DNA from: Archegozetes longisetosus
Lineage: Eukaryota > Arthropoda > Arachnida > Sarcoptiformes > Trhypochthoniidae
Assembly: GCA_018873245.2 (NCBI GenBank)
Contig: JAEMBT020000004.1
Coordinates: 806,001 to 870,000 of the forward strand
Reading direction: 5' to 3'
DNA: 64,000 nucleotides
The notes beneath the pieces are model-generated. The model did no database searches, was not told where the DNA came from, and worked only from the letters and a program-made list of their open reading frames with translations. A program made the position numbers and the translations under genes. Positions 38,037 through 47,246 of this stretch are shown piece after piece. How positions within the stretch are numbered: position 1 is the stretch's first letter; each line of letters opens with the position of its first letter.

Positions 38037-39403
38037 AAATATCGAACTAATATCTTCTAAAATGTTTCACTAACTTATTAGAATGTGCTTTAGGATCGTC
38101 ATATACCATAGCTATTCGGAAATATTGTGACAATCAAATTTTGTGTGAAAAAAGTAATTCGACTTTTTTAACCATGACACCAACTGAATACCAAACTTTT
38201 CAAAAACTGAAAATGTGTAAATTCACTAAAATTTTCGTCATACTTTTCTTTATACTATTCTTGGCACTTGATTGGCGTCATCTTGATAAATGAAAAAAGT
38301 CAAAATTCACTTTATTCGTGATGCCCTTTTTAAAAATTTTCGGAAAAATAATTTTCCTCGAGAAATATATTGCATTCGAAATTTTTGGAGAAAGATGTTT
38401 TCAAAAAGTCTTTAAACGTTTACTTCAAACACTCATTTGTGGTTCAAACTTCAGACTTTTTACAAAGTTTTTGAGAGCGCGTAACCTTCAATTCATCAAA
38501 GGAAAATATGTATTTTTAAATAAAACATTCAATAATAACATGTGCTAAGGCAAGACCTCGAGTTTTGATAAAATGAATGACTTTAGGGAAATATTTTTGT
38601 TTACGTGTCAGCTTGGGATGGGCCAGCACTAAAATATGAATTCTTCTTTATGCCTTTCATTCATATAAAAGCCTAATTCTTGCATTTTTTTGATACCTCG
38701 ATTTAAATCTTGGGTTCCCACTCTAAATGGTCACGACTTGTGACTCCTTCAACTGGCTTTAGCTTTTCGTAATAAATCCATACGTGCCTTCCGTTTCTCA
38801 TGTGATTCATAGACTTTTTTAGAGTTTCGTCTGGATTCAATTTCTATTTTAGAGAATTTTCAATTCTATATTTTAACTAAAGTTTGTAAAAGGATCTATT
38901 ATTAAAAAAAAATGCATGCAATGCAAAACTGATTGATTATTAAGATTATGAAATTCTTATACGAAATCGTGATTACTCTAAAATTGTCAGCTTGTTTCTA
39001 CTGGAGATTTAAGTTAAACCTATTTTTATGACTAAGCTTATTTTTCGTTAGTCCTAAATTATTTCATTTGAAATATTAGTCTTTTTGAGTCTCATTCGAC
39101 TATTTTTTCCAGTAGTTAGAGTCAAGTAGTTCCTAACTATCAATTTTTTAATGCTGTATAGACAAAATTTTTCATAACTGATATACCACTTAACCGTCTC
39201 TTGGCATGGCATAAGTGCTCAAATCTACTAGAACTCGATTTATACTATGCCATTCTCGCATTCTTAAATCTAATTGTTAACTAAATTTTCAATATGTAGC
39301 CTAAAATAAATTCTGCTTGCAATCACTACCATTACACGCGACAACTGCACCGCATCCTTACTTTTGAATGACTACCAGATGTGGTCATCAAATCTTTTTC
39401 AAC

Positions 39404-39880
39404 CAACACTGCAATCCGTAAATGACCAATTTGGAAACTATTGTGTTGCTTTCAGTCAACGTCAATACGTTTGGCAGCTTAAGTTCAGAATGAATGATTT
39501 CGTTGTGAAAATATTTGAGACTTCCAGTAGAATACAAATATTAATTTGAGTATATGTATAGATTAGTTACTAGAAGAAAGAGATAAGCGATAATTTTAAC
39601 TAGTGATCAATTGTCCGTTTATTGTAGCGTTAGATTAAGACTTTTATTTACCATTCACAAATTGCGAGCAATATCTTGAACAAGTATTTTCATCAAGCCA
39701 TCTATTCGAATAATATATTAATAAGCAATGTCCTAAATCTCTCTGATCTTTATAATACACGATCAAAAAAATACGATCAGTTGATTGAAAATTTCTATTT
39801 TTTGTATCTGCAAGTTTAACTTCTCTTAATTTTTCCATATCTAAGGTCGTATGAATATCGATTGTATTTGGACGTTATAT
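39404..39880 (-). pseudogene. Kinase pseudogene copy 3
   Basis: A minus-strand frame runs from PNTIDIHTTLDMEKLREVK (the HPN turn; copy 2 has PNVINIHMNL) through STDRIFLIVYYKDQRDLGHC (beta-5 and hinge) to WLDENTCSRYCSQFVNGK (alpha-E). The exon then meets GTAAAT. After about 140 bases, EIIHSELKLPNVLTLTESN then TIVSKLVIYGLQC is the catalytic loop and DFG region: HRD is HSE, DFG is IYG. Copy 2 has IIHMNIKTPNILKLANNN at the same place, so the two are paralogues. Both catalytic Asp residues are missing and the ATP-binding lobe is not legible. Related to ULK/CAMK-like Ser/Thr kinases at most by general pattern. Confidence 0.65.
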
Positions 39881-40559
39881 TTTATGTGATATACTTTTCA
39901 ATCTTCAAAACAGACTCTGGCCATTTATGATTTGCCTAATTCTTTATCAAACTCGATGAATTTTTGCTGCAAATAGTTTACATTATACATTAAACAGCTA
40001 GTCTGTCTCTATAGATCTTACATTTTATATGAGAAAATAAAATACTAAAAAATAAATTTAAATAATAATAATAAATGGGTCGCCAGAAGAATCATGTAAG
40101 TGACTACATCTGAGGCATCCACTTATGCCGTTTGCTCAATAAACTATTCACTTGAAGTTTCTACAGATTCATATTAAGATTGATATTCAATATGTTCTCC
40201 CACCGAAAAATTTTGATATATAATGAGATGGTTTGAGTATTTGTTTTCATCAAAGATTTTCAGACTTACATCTACTACATAATACTATATTTAAAAATCA
40301 ATATTTAATTGATTAATCACATTCTCCCATTAAATTGAAGAAAGCTCGTGTTTTCTGTGTATGAAAGGGTTTTAAAAAAATTTTTGCCGACTTTAAATCT
40401 GTTTTGAAAACTTGTCAGCTTTTTAATGCTAAATTTGCATTCGTTAGTATGGGCTTATGGTCACTTGAATAATCAACCAACTACATTTTTCATCATTTAT
40501 CAAAATTTTGCAATGCTAATTTTAACTGTTTGAAAACCACTTAAAATTTCTAATCGGAG

Positions 40560-40730
40560 AATAAGTATTTATATGCAGGTTTTCGCATAGAATCGTTTTG
40601 GAGTTACCCTATGAGTAATTGATATGAGTTCATAAAAAGAAAATGGAAGCACTATTTGGATTAATTGCTAGAAGAAAGTGACAAGTTGCTCAGTCGGACT
40701 CCGACTTTGGCAACTCGTCAGTGCTATGAA
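40560..40730 (+). pseudogene. Kinase fragment on the opposite strand
   Basis: On the plus strand a frame reads VHKKKMEALFGLIARRK, stop, QVAQSDSDFGNSSVL. The layout (H, K, hydrophobic residues, 15 residues, then DFG) fits catalytic loop plus DFG, with the HRD/N residues lost. The SDFGN motif is shared with the minus-strand SDLGN at about 41105 and LELGN at about 40980. A CAG acceptor-like site lies near 40576-40579. If real, this is an inverted scrap of the same family. Confidence 0.3.
40685..40714. other. GC-rich perfect hairpin
   Basis: GTTGC...AGTCGGA-C-TCCGACT...GCAAC: 7-base arms around one base, closed outside by a further 5-base arm. It overlaps the plus-strand DFG fragment. A hairpin could arise because two copies of the kinase DFG segment in opposite orientation met here. 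Confidence 0.55.
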
Positions 40731-40974
40731 ATTTCGTTGCAAAAATTGCATTACGAAAAAGTATTTTTGACAGAACATGAAAACCTTAAATCCTAAATAG
40801 TAGTTATTTGCGAACGAATTTCTGCTCACTCATTAAATAGCTTAATTTTCTTTTGAGATAAAATCAAAATTATTGAAAATGTTTAAATTAGATAATTTGT
40901 AAAGTTAATCTTTAGTTTTAATCTAGATTTGCCGAAATCGAGGCACTCATAAAGCTATGCGCGCATTCAAATCT

Positions 40975-41880
40975 GTTGCCAAGTTCGAGTTTGACTAAAA
41001 CTTTCGCTGCCATAATCCTCACTGTTTAACATAATGGACCCAATAGTAGCAGCTGGTGCTTTCAAAGTGAGTTACTAAGATCAAAATTTGCCATTAACCA
41101 GGTTGCCAAGATCGGAGACCAACTTTACTAGTAATCAATTATCCAGTTCATTTTAGCAATCAGTCAAAATTATGAGAAAATGCATTCATTTCAATTTATA
41201 TTTAGATAAATTGCAGTAAAATAGCAGTAAGTGGTACAAGTCTTTCACTTAGTAATCATTTATCTTTTGACTCAACAAATTGATCAAAATTTGACTTACT
41301 ATCAAGTAATTGACAGCAATAGCTCAAGCACTCGACATGAGACGCATAAGTGTAAAATGCTGATCGCCGAAGATAATGTCTGAATAATTTCTAATGATAT
41401 TTCAATTTTTCAATCATGCAGTTTAAATAATTTTCTGTTGTAACACGACTAATGCCTATTACAAAACTAATTTCCACTTATTTATTATTATTAAGATTGT
41501 GTTCAGAAGTTTTCCAACTTTTCGCAAATCAAAAGCTTAATTGAATAATTCAATGATTAGCGAAGTTTCAGCTTTTTAAAAGTTTATTAGGGATCGTAAG
41601 AATCAAAACTCATTTTTGATGAATTTTAGACTCCATCACTTTATAGCGATGGAAACTTGCTTGAGGTAAGAATTGCAAATTCAATTATTGTCTTCTTAGC
41701 GCTTTTTACCACTTAAGTCATATATCGATTCCTAACATCTATAACAACAAATCTATCTGTAAGACTAACTGAACCTAACTTTTGTCTTCCTCTTTCGAGC
41801 CAACTGAGAACATCGCATTGTTTAGTTTTAGGCGTCAATTTTTGAGCAAAGAATAATAGGTATCAAAACAAATGTGATCG
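40975..41880 (-). pseudogene. Kinase pseudogene copy 4, with duplicated DFG exon
   Basis: N-lobe at 41869-41718: a 50-codon minus frame ...SWLERGRQKLGSVSLTDRFV then VIDVRNRY; its LTDRFVVIDV matches STDRIFLIVY of copy 3 (beta-5). Alpha-E at 41385-41298: YLRRSAFYTYASHVECLSYC then CQLLDSK, comparable with SRYCSQFVNGK, with a GTAAGTC donor-like site. DFG region at 41150-41102: LLVKLVSDLGN. A second one at 41010-40975: VLVKLELGN. Two DFG-like segments 120 bases apart imply an internal duplication or fusion of two copies. The catalytic loop is not legible. Stops throughout. Confidence 0.5.
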
Positions 41881-42234
41881 CTATAGAACGAATGTAACTG
41901 AACAAGATACATTAACCAAACTTCAGTTATTATTAAACTGCTTTAATGAGTCCAATAAGTAGTCCTATAAATGGCTTCTTTGTTCACTTTAAGTCAATCT
42001 TCTAATTGTCTTAGTATTTGTTCTTATATTGCAATTATTGTTTCGTTGTGTGTTAGTACGACGTTAATCGTAAGATTTGCATTTTGACTAAAAACTTGAA
42101 AAACTCTTTTTAAGCCTTAGAATCTAAATTTTGATACCTAGCAGCCCCAGCAATACTTTTAATGATTTGATCGATAGTCAGCTAATCTGCAACCTGTGCC
42201 TCATCTCTTAAACCGAACGTTTTCATCACGTCTA

Positions 42235-42490
42235 ATGAGAAAGCTTTTTCTTATGCAATACTTTTGGATTAAATACATCAGTACAGGTTAGAAAACCTCC
42301 GTATTTGCTTAGAGCAGCATCGCATCACATGTGATTAGTCAAAACTGTACCCTTAACAGGACTTTTATTATAAAGTGATATAATCAACTCTTAAGATTTA
42401 CAATAGTTATCATCTGCAATCCATTGCTCGTTTGACCAAATGTTCTCCGAACGATATTAATCGACTATTTCATGGAGTTTTGGCATTGTT
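42235..42490 (-). pseudogene. Kinase pseudogene copy 5, C-lobe in one frame
   Basis: A single minus-strand frame with three stops carries kinase landmarks in the right order and spacing: KLHEIVD.YRSENIWSNEQ as alpha-E end and catalytic loop (HRDLRSENIL-like), WIADDNYCKS at the DFG position, GTVLTNHM at GTxxYMAPE, then LSKYGGFLTCTDVFNPKVLH at subdomain IX (DVFSFGVLLH). The stops follow CKS and NHM and precede YRSEN. The N-lobe was not found upstream. Landmark order in one frame makes chance unlikely. Confidence 0.6.
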
Positions 42491-43740
42491 TTGCACTTTT
42501 GAAAACCAATCGAATAATCAATATTATTTATATTAACAGTCAATTTATTGAAAGCTTAAAATTTAAATTGATTTTACATGGGGAGTGTTCGGTAGCTTTC
42601 GATACTTGCACGTAACCCTTACTTTTACTTTGACCTTTTCTTTTCAAATATTTAGAAAATTTTTCAAAAGTAACAATAACTATTTGCAACAATATTCATG
42701 TATCAAAACAATTATATAGAAAAAAGAGGTAATCTCAACTTTAACCTTTAGGTGAGTAATTAGTTCACAAATTGAGAGTATTCAGATCTTCAGCATCATT
42801 TTTGAAAAATACAATCATTCGTGATCGTTTTTCATTAATCATTATTTACTCTAAAAACGAACGATTCAATTTGTTTATTCATTTATGAGTTATATGCGAA
42901 GCAATTATCTGAAACACAATACTTTGCTCTCACCCGCACTAATAAATATTGATCACCTTATGAGTAGTTGTTTGTAAAATGTGCAGATAGTGAGCGGCAA
43001 ATCAATAAGAATACTTGTTCACATTAGTCAGTTTCTATTCATTTCTCGTTTGACTCTCTTTTACTTTTTGTAGAGTCAAAACATTTAATGGCTTTCATTT
43101 AACACTGAAATTTGCTCTATTGAACACTAATTAGACTTTATAAATTGCAACATATACTATAACTACAAATAAGCTTTAAATCAATACGAATTCTTAAAGT
43201 ATTACTCTGAACTTTCATCAACAAAAGTTTGTTTTATATCCACTTTGTTTGTCTTGTAACATAAGTGGATTATACCATTTTAGTAGTGAGTGACAGAGTC
43301 CAAAATGAACATTAGTTTTATTTAGAATACAATTTGCCAAATCCACAGAATTGAGTTTTTTTAGAAATTAATCAAATCAATTGTTCCCTCGTTATAATAA
43401 ATAATGATCTCAATCGTGGTAGATCATTGGATTCTATATACTAAATGTACAAATTGTTCTCAAGTCTAAACCTAGAAAATGTGTTTTAGGTGCGATATCC
43501 ATAGCATTCCACCTAAAAGAACATATTGATAGCTATGGAGTGTATCCCTCGTGATGCTTGTGAGTGAGCACAACATATATTTAGCGCCTATTCTGCCTAT
43601 TTATAAAATTGATAGAGTCCTGCTGTGAATTTTGAGGCAAAATCAACGTAATTATAGCTAGCGGATAACTCTTTTACATAAAGTCGACATACTTTTCACT
43701 GTTTTATCCCTATCCCTCCAAAACTATTGTCCTCTAAAGG

Positions 43741-43836
43741 ATGACGAAGAATAAAAATGCCAATGGACGAAAATACAGATTTTATTGTGATGGAACCATT
43801 GTGGTAATGGACGCGTATCTAATGATTAGCACGTGA
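43741..43836 (+). pseudogene. Possible DHHC palmitoyltransferase N-terminal scrap
   Basis: A 31-codon plus frame contains GRKYRFYCDGTIVVMDAYL. The ZDHHC9/14/18 group has RKW...GRN(K/R)FYCDGR(I/V)MMA before its first membrane segment, so GRK.RFYCDG(T)I.VM is suggestive. No DHHC motif is seen in the next 500 bases. Upstream, VLGAISIAFHLKEHIDSYG (43493-43550) is another open scrap. It may be coincidence. Confidence 0.22.
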
Positions 43837-45080
43837 CCTAACAACAGTGTAAGCCGGCATCAGTTGCAATCGCTAGTAAAATGCAAACAAATGGTTTTTT
43901 AAATTCTGTCATTATTTGTTTCAAATCTATAAATTCATATTCTTTAGAACAATAGCTCTTTATCGTAGCTTATAAATTTATTCAATTTGACTTTTTCTAA
44001 TGAATTTTTAAAAACCTACAATAAATTTGCATTAAATGATTGTATGAATGACTCCATTCAATTTCAGTAAATATATGCAAAGCATATTTTGTATTACAAA
44101 AATATTCTGAGGTTTTTAATGATTTTGTTCAGCTTATGGTTCTTATCTAACTTTAGATAATGTGTATATCATAACTTCACTGAATTAAATAAAAATTAGA
44201 TTTGGGTATTTTTTTACATATATCATATTATATGAAATTGAATTAAGTCATACACCTGTTTAAAGACATGCAATACATTATATCATAGATTTTATGCAAA
44301 ATTTTCATCAATAAATAAAGCGTAACTACTTATATGGTTATTTTCACTGAAACTTTCTGCGCTAATGAATCCTTTATAAGAATAAAACTTCGATTTATTA
44401 ATTTTTCTTAATAGGAGTTCAGATTTTTTACTAAACAGTAACTGATGTTATTGCAAATCATACTAACACTTGAATTAAGTTTTGATCATATTTAAGTGTA
44501 ATAAAAAATTCGTTCACACTTGAGTGCTTCCTAAATGCGAGTTAAGCTTTACTTATATGTATTATATAATCGCCAGGTATTATCTTCAACAAGAGCTACA
44601 GTTCGGCTGATTTAGTTAAATTGGCTTAATGCATTTTTAAAACTTTATAGGTTTTAAAAGTGGTTCGAACAAAATTTAAATGGATCTCGATAATTTTCGA
44701 ATAAGAAAACCTTTAATAGATTCTTGACTGAATAAGAGTAAAAATAGTGTGAAATTACTCTGAGAGCCTAATTATTAGAGAGATTTAGGCTTTGAAACTG
44801 AGTCAAAATTAGATAAGATTTCATTTGGCACTATTTGAAAATGTGTTCAATCAATAAAATGGATATCAAAAGTTTATTGCATCTAATAATATAAAAATTT
44901 TAAAATACTATGGGATGGGAAACATTCAGAAATACAGTTAGGAGGATGAAAAACTAGAATGAAAATACCATCAAAATGATAACATTAGATGTCATTAGTT
45001 TTTCATAACTTATTCCACAATCTCGATCACTAAAATTGTGATGCGAGGCAGAACTGAGGGTCTCAAAGAATCGTCAAATA

Positions 45081-45249
45081 GGCTTTACTATAGAGTGCCG
45101 TCTGCATTGTTGTAAACTACGTTAATGTTCCTGTTAAGTTGGGGTTAGATTATGCTGATAAAGATAGATCTAATTTAAGCTTAAACATTTATAAAGTATT
45201 ATTAGTGAATGTGATTTGCAACAATACTGACGGCTTACATTATAAAGCC
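45081..45249. mobile_element. TIR element family X, copy A (169 bp)
   Basis: Left end GGCTTTACTATAGAGTGCCG then TCTGCATTGTTGTAAAC; right end reversed GGCTTTATAATGTAAGCCG then TCAGTATTGTTGCAAAT. Copy B at 47076-47238 has the same four-block structure and a shared internal AAGTTGGGGTTA (AAGTTTGGGTTA). No target duplication was recognised for this copy. Non-coding; the 65-codon frame here is a shadow. Confidence 0.7.
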
Positions 45250-45471
45250 TCCAGTTTCATTCAAATTAAATTTTTTAAAAATGATCTGAAAAGTGTTTGG
45301 ATTTTGTTTGCATTGATCGCATTTAACGCTAACTGATTATCATTTGAAAATCACTTTTAGAGGGCGGTAGTACTTATTATCGGAACTTTATTGTATGTCT
45401 GATATACAGAAATATCTGATCAAATAGGACTTGAGCTAAAATTAAGTTTGATAACAGATTTTCTTACTTAC

Positions 45472-45741
45472 GTTGTTCGTATATCTGCCCTGAGCGCTTT
45501 CTCAATCATATTTGTTATCCCAATGCCAAACTGAACTTCTTTTCCTTTCTATATGTTCATCTAAATTCTCACTAAATCCAAACACAAATCTCGCTTCACT
45601 CCGATCCTCGACTTGACCGTATACTAAACCGACCACTGAGTCATAGATTTCTTTTCCTTCGAGATCCGATCTATAATTAACTGAATGTCTCGTTAGTCTT
45701 TTTTCCATTTTGTTTGGATTCTTAAACACATATACAGACAA
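45472..45741 (-). pseudogene. Kinase copy 6, first exon of N-lobe
   Basis: A 79-codon minus frame from an ATG. After MEKRLTRHSVNYRSDLEGKE it reads IYDSVVGLVYGQVEDRSEA then RFVFGFSENLDEHIERKRSS. This fits the start of a kinase domain: LGxxIxxSxxGxVYxAxD for beta-1/beta-2, RFVF at VAxK with the invariant Lys replaced by Gly, then the IEREVSxLxHLDH of alpha-C (IERKRSSVWHWDN). A stop follows WDNKYD, and a strong donor GTAAGTAAG starts at 45471, so the exon would end at 45472 past that stop. It has the least damage of the copies, but the later exons were not found. Confidence 0.45.
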
Positions 45742-46465
45742 ACTAGAGGGTTATGTTTTATAGTTTGAAATTAAACTTTTCAATTTGGTCTTATAATTTA
45801 TAATATTTACTTTAAGAATAATTAATCTTTTTACATGTATAACATTCAATTACTTCATAAGACTAATATTTTTTACATATTTCTTGAAATCTTTTATTTT
45901 ATAGATATAACGACTAAATAATTGTTTGCTAATTAAACTCTAAACTGAAGCGAAAAAACCCATTAATTGTGTGAAGATTTACATAAGTTTATTCAGAATT
46001 TGCATTAGAAACGGTGCTCGCTCAATCAACAATTCTTATGTGAATCATGTTTTTCGAGAAAATTGAAAGTCTGCTGTCGTCAAAAACGAATATAGATGTA
46101 ACTTTATGCTAGTATCAAATGTATGGCTTCAAATATTCTATTGAAGCGTCTCAATGTTCTAAGCGTTTTTCAAGCTACAGGTAGAATAATAGTTAACAGA
46201 ATAACAAATTTTTTTGCTAAGAGAGTGAAAATTAACCTTAAAGATATCCTTTTCTGTGATTTAAACTATAATTTCGAAGATTATATAAATTTATAACTCA
46301 CCTTTAGCTTAATCGATATTATTATTTTTATTTCTTATTGAGATTATAGTTTTAAATTAAAATACGTCTTCATGTTTTCAAGTATGAAAGTAACTTCATA
46401 AATTTTTTTCATCAGTTTCTAAAATATAGAGTGTAAATTAAAGGACCTTATTGAAGTAAAAGTCT

Positions 46466-46543
46466 TAGGCTTGTGTAATAAATAAATTAATATTTTTAGT
46501 TTTCTGAACAAAATGAAAAGTATTATTTATTATGCACAAGCCT
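46466..46543. repeat. Hairpin, possible transposon end pair
   Basis: AGGCTTGTGTAATAAATAA (46467-46485) is mirrored by TTATTTATTATGCACAAGCC (right arm 46517-46544) with a 2-base indel. It lies about 70 bases beyond the stop of the transposase remnant, where a terminal inverted repeat would be expected. It could be the element's end abutting another copy of it. Confidence 0.45.
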
Positions 46544-46611
46544 TATTTCTCAAAAACTATTTAATATTTTTACATTAAGTTTTCAATAAGTAAAAAAGGA
46601 ATAACGGCAGA

Positions 46612-46767
46612 TTATGATAGAATATGTTCGATATGCCATCCATTTTCATTATGAATTTGACGCAACCGAATTTGAAAGTTGTCAATCACGTCATTCAGAA
46701 TACTATTCGGGATATTGAAATTTTCACTTTGAATAATGACTTCTAAATGATTTTTAAAATTAAATTC
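46612..46767 (-). pseudogene. DDE transposase C-terminus (Tc1/mariner/IS630-like)
   Basis: A minus frame ends NIPNSILNDVIDNFQIRLRQ IHNENGWHIEHILS before TAA at 46612-46614, preceded by EFNFKNHLEVIIQSENF. Many arthropod IS630/mariner-related transposases end in this way: L+..I...I..I....L..V..NF..RL+.CI..NG.H(I/F)EHLL. Upstream frames to about 46900 (...YLNEMSPILVQSKSS...) may hold shifted traces of the preceding part; the PPRSPDLTPxDFFLWG motif is not clear. The rest of the element was not found, so it is a truncated copy. Confidence 0.65.
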
Positions 46768-47075
46768 GATATCATATGGTTACTGGGTGTGTCACGACTA
46801 TCGAATTCTTTACTAGATTTACTTTGCACAAGAATAGGGCTCATTTCATTTAAATAATGTTTAACGGTGAACATTCACATTTCGGTTGTGTAGATCGTCA
46901 TGTTTTCAGAGAAGAGTTAACAAAAATCGAGTAACATGAAAAAAATGTCCCGATACTCCTTAGAAACGTGGCAAAGTTTCAAGTTTTAATTATTCTTATT
47001 ATAAAAGTTATAATCAAAAACTTTTGTGAAATCCATTTATTTATACGATGAATGATGTGTTGCTTACAAAAATTC

Positions 47076-47238
47076 GGCTTTACTATGGAATGCCATGCGT
47101 ATTGTTACGAATCATGTTTATCAATAATGAACCATAAGTTTGGGTTAAGGCTATTTCAGCCTTTATCTGTATTACCTAACCTGAACTTAAATATGGGAGC
47201 GGTTCGTAACAATACGCACGATATTCAATACTAAAGCC
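47076..47238. mobile_element. TIR element family X, copy B (163 bp)
   Basis: Left GGCTTTACTATGGAATGCCA then TGCGTATTGTTACGAATC; right reversed GGCTTTAGTATTGAATATCG then TGCGTATTGTTACGAACC. The two ends match for about 40 bases with few mismatches and match copy A. Flanks AAAAATTC (47068-47075) and TAAAATTC (47239-47246) agree in 7 of 8 bases, so an 8-bp target duplication, as in hAT elements, is plausible. Non-coding MITE. Confidence 0.75.
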
Positions 47239-47246
47239 TAAAATTC

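Noticed and set aside
39364-39549. 61-codon plus frame
   Set aside because: Antisense shadow of the catalytic-loop exon of kinase copy 3.
45139-45336. 65-codon plus frame
   Set aside because: Starts inside a non-coding TIR element and crosses its right terminus; no domain.
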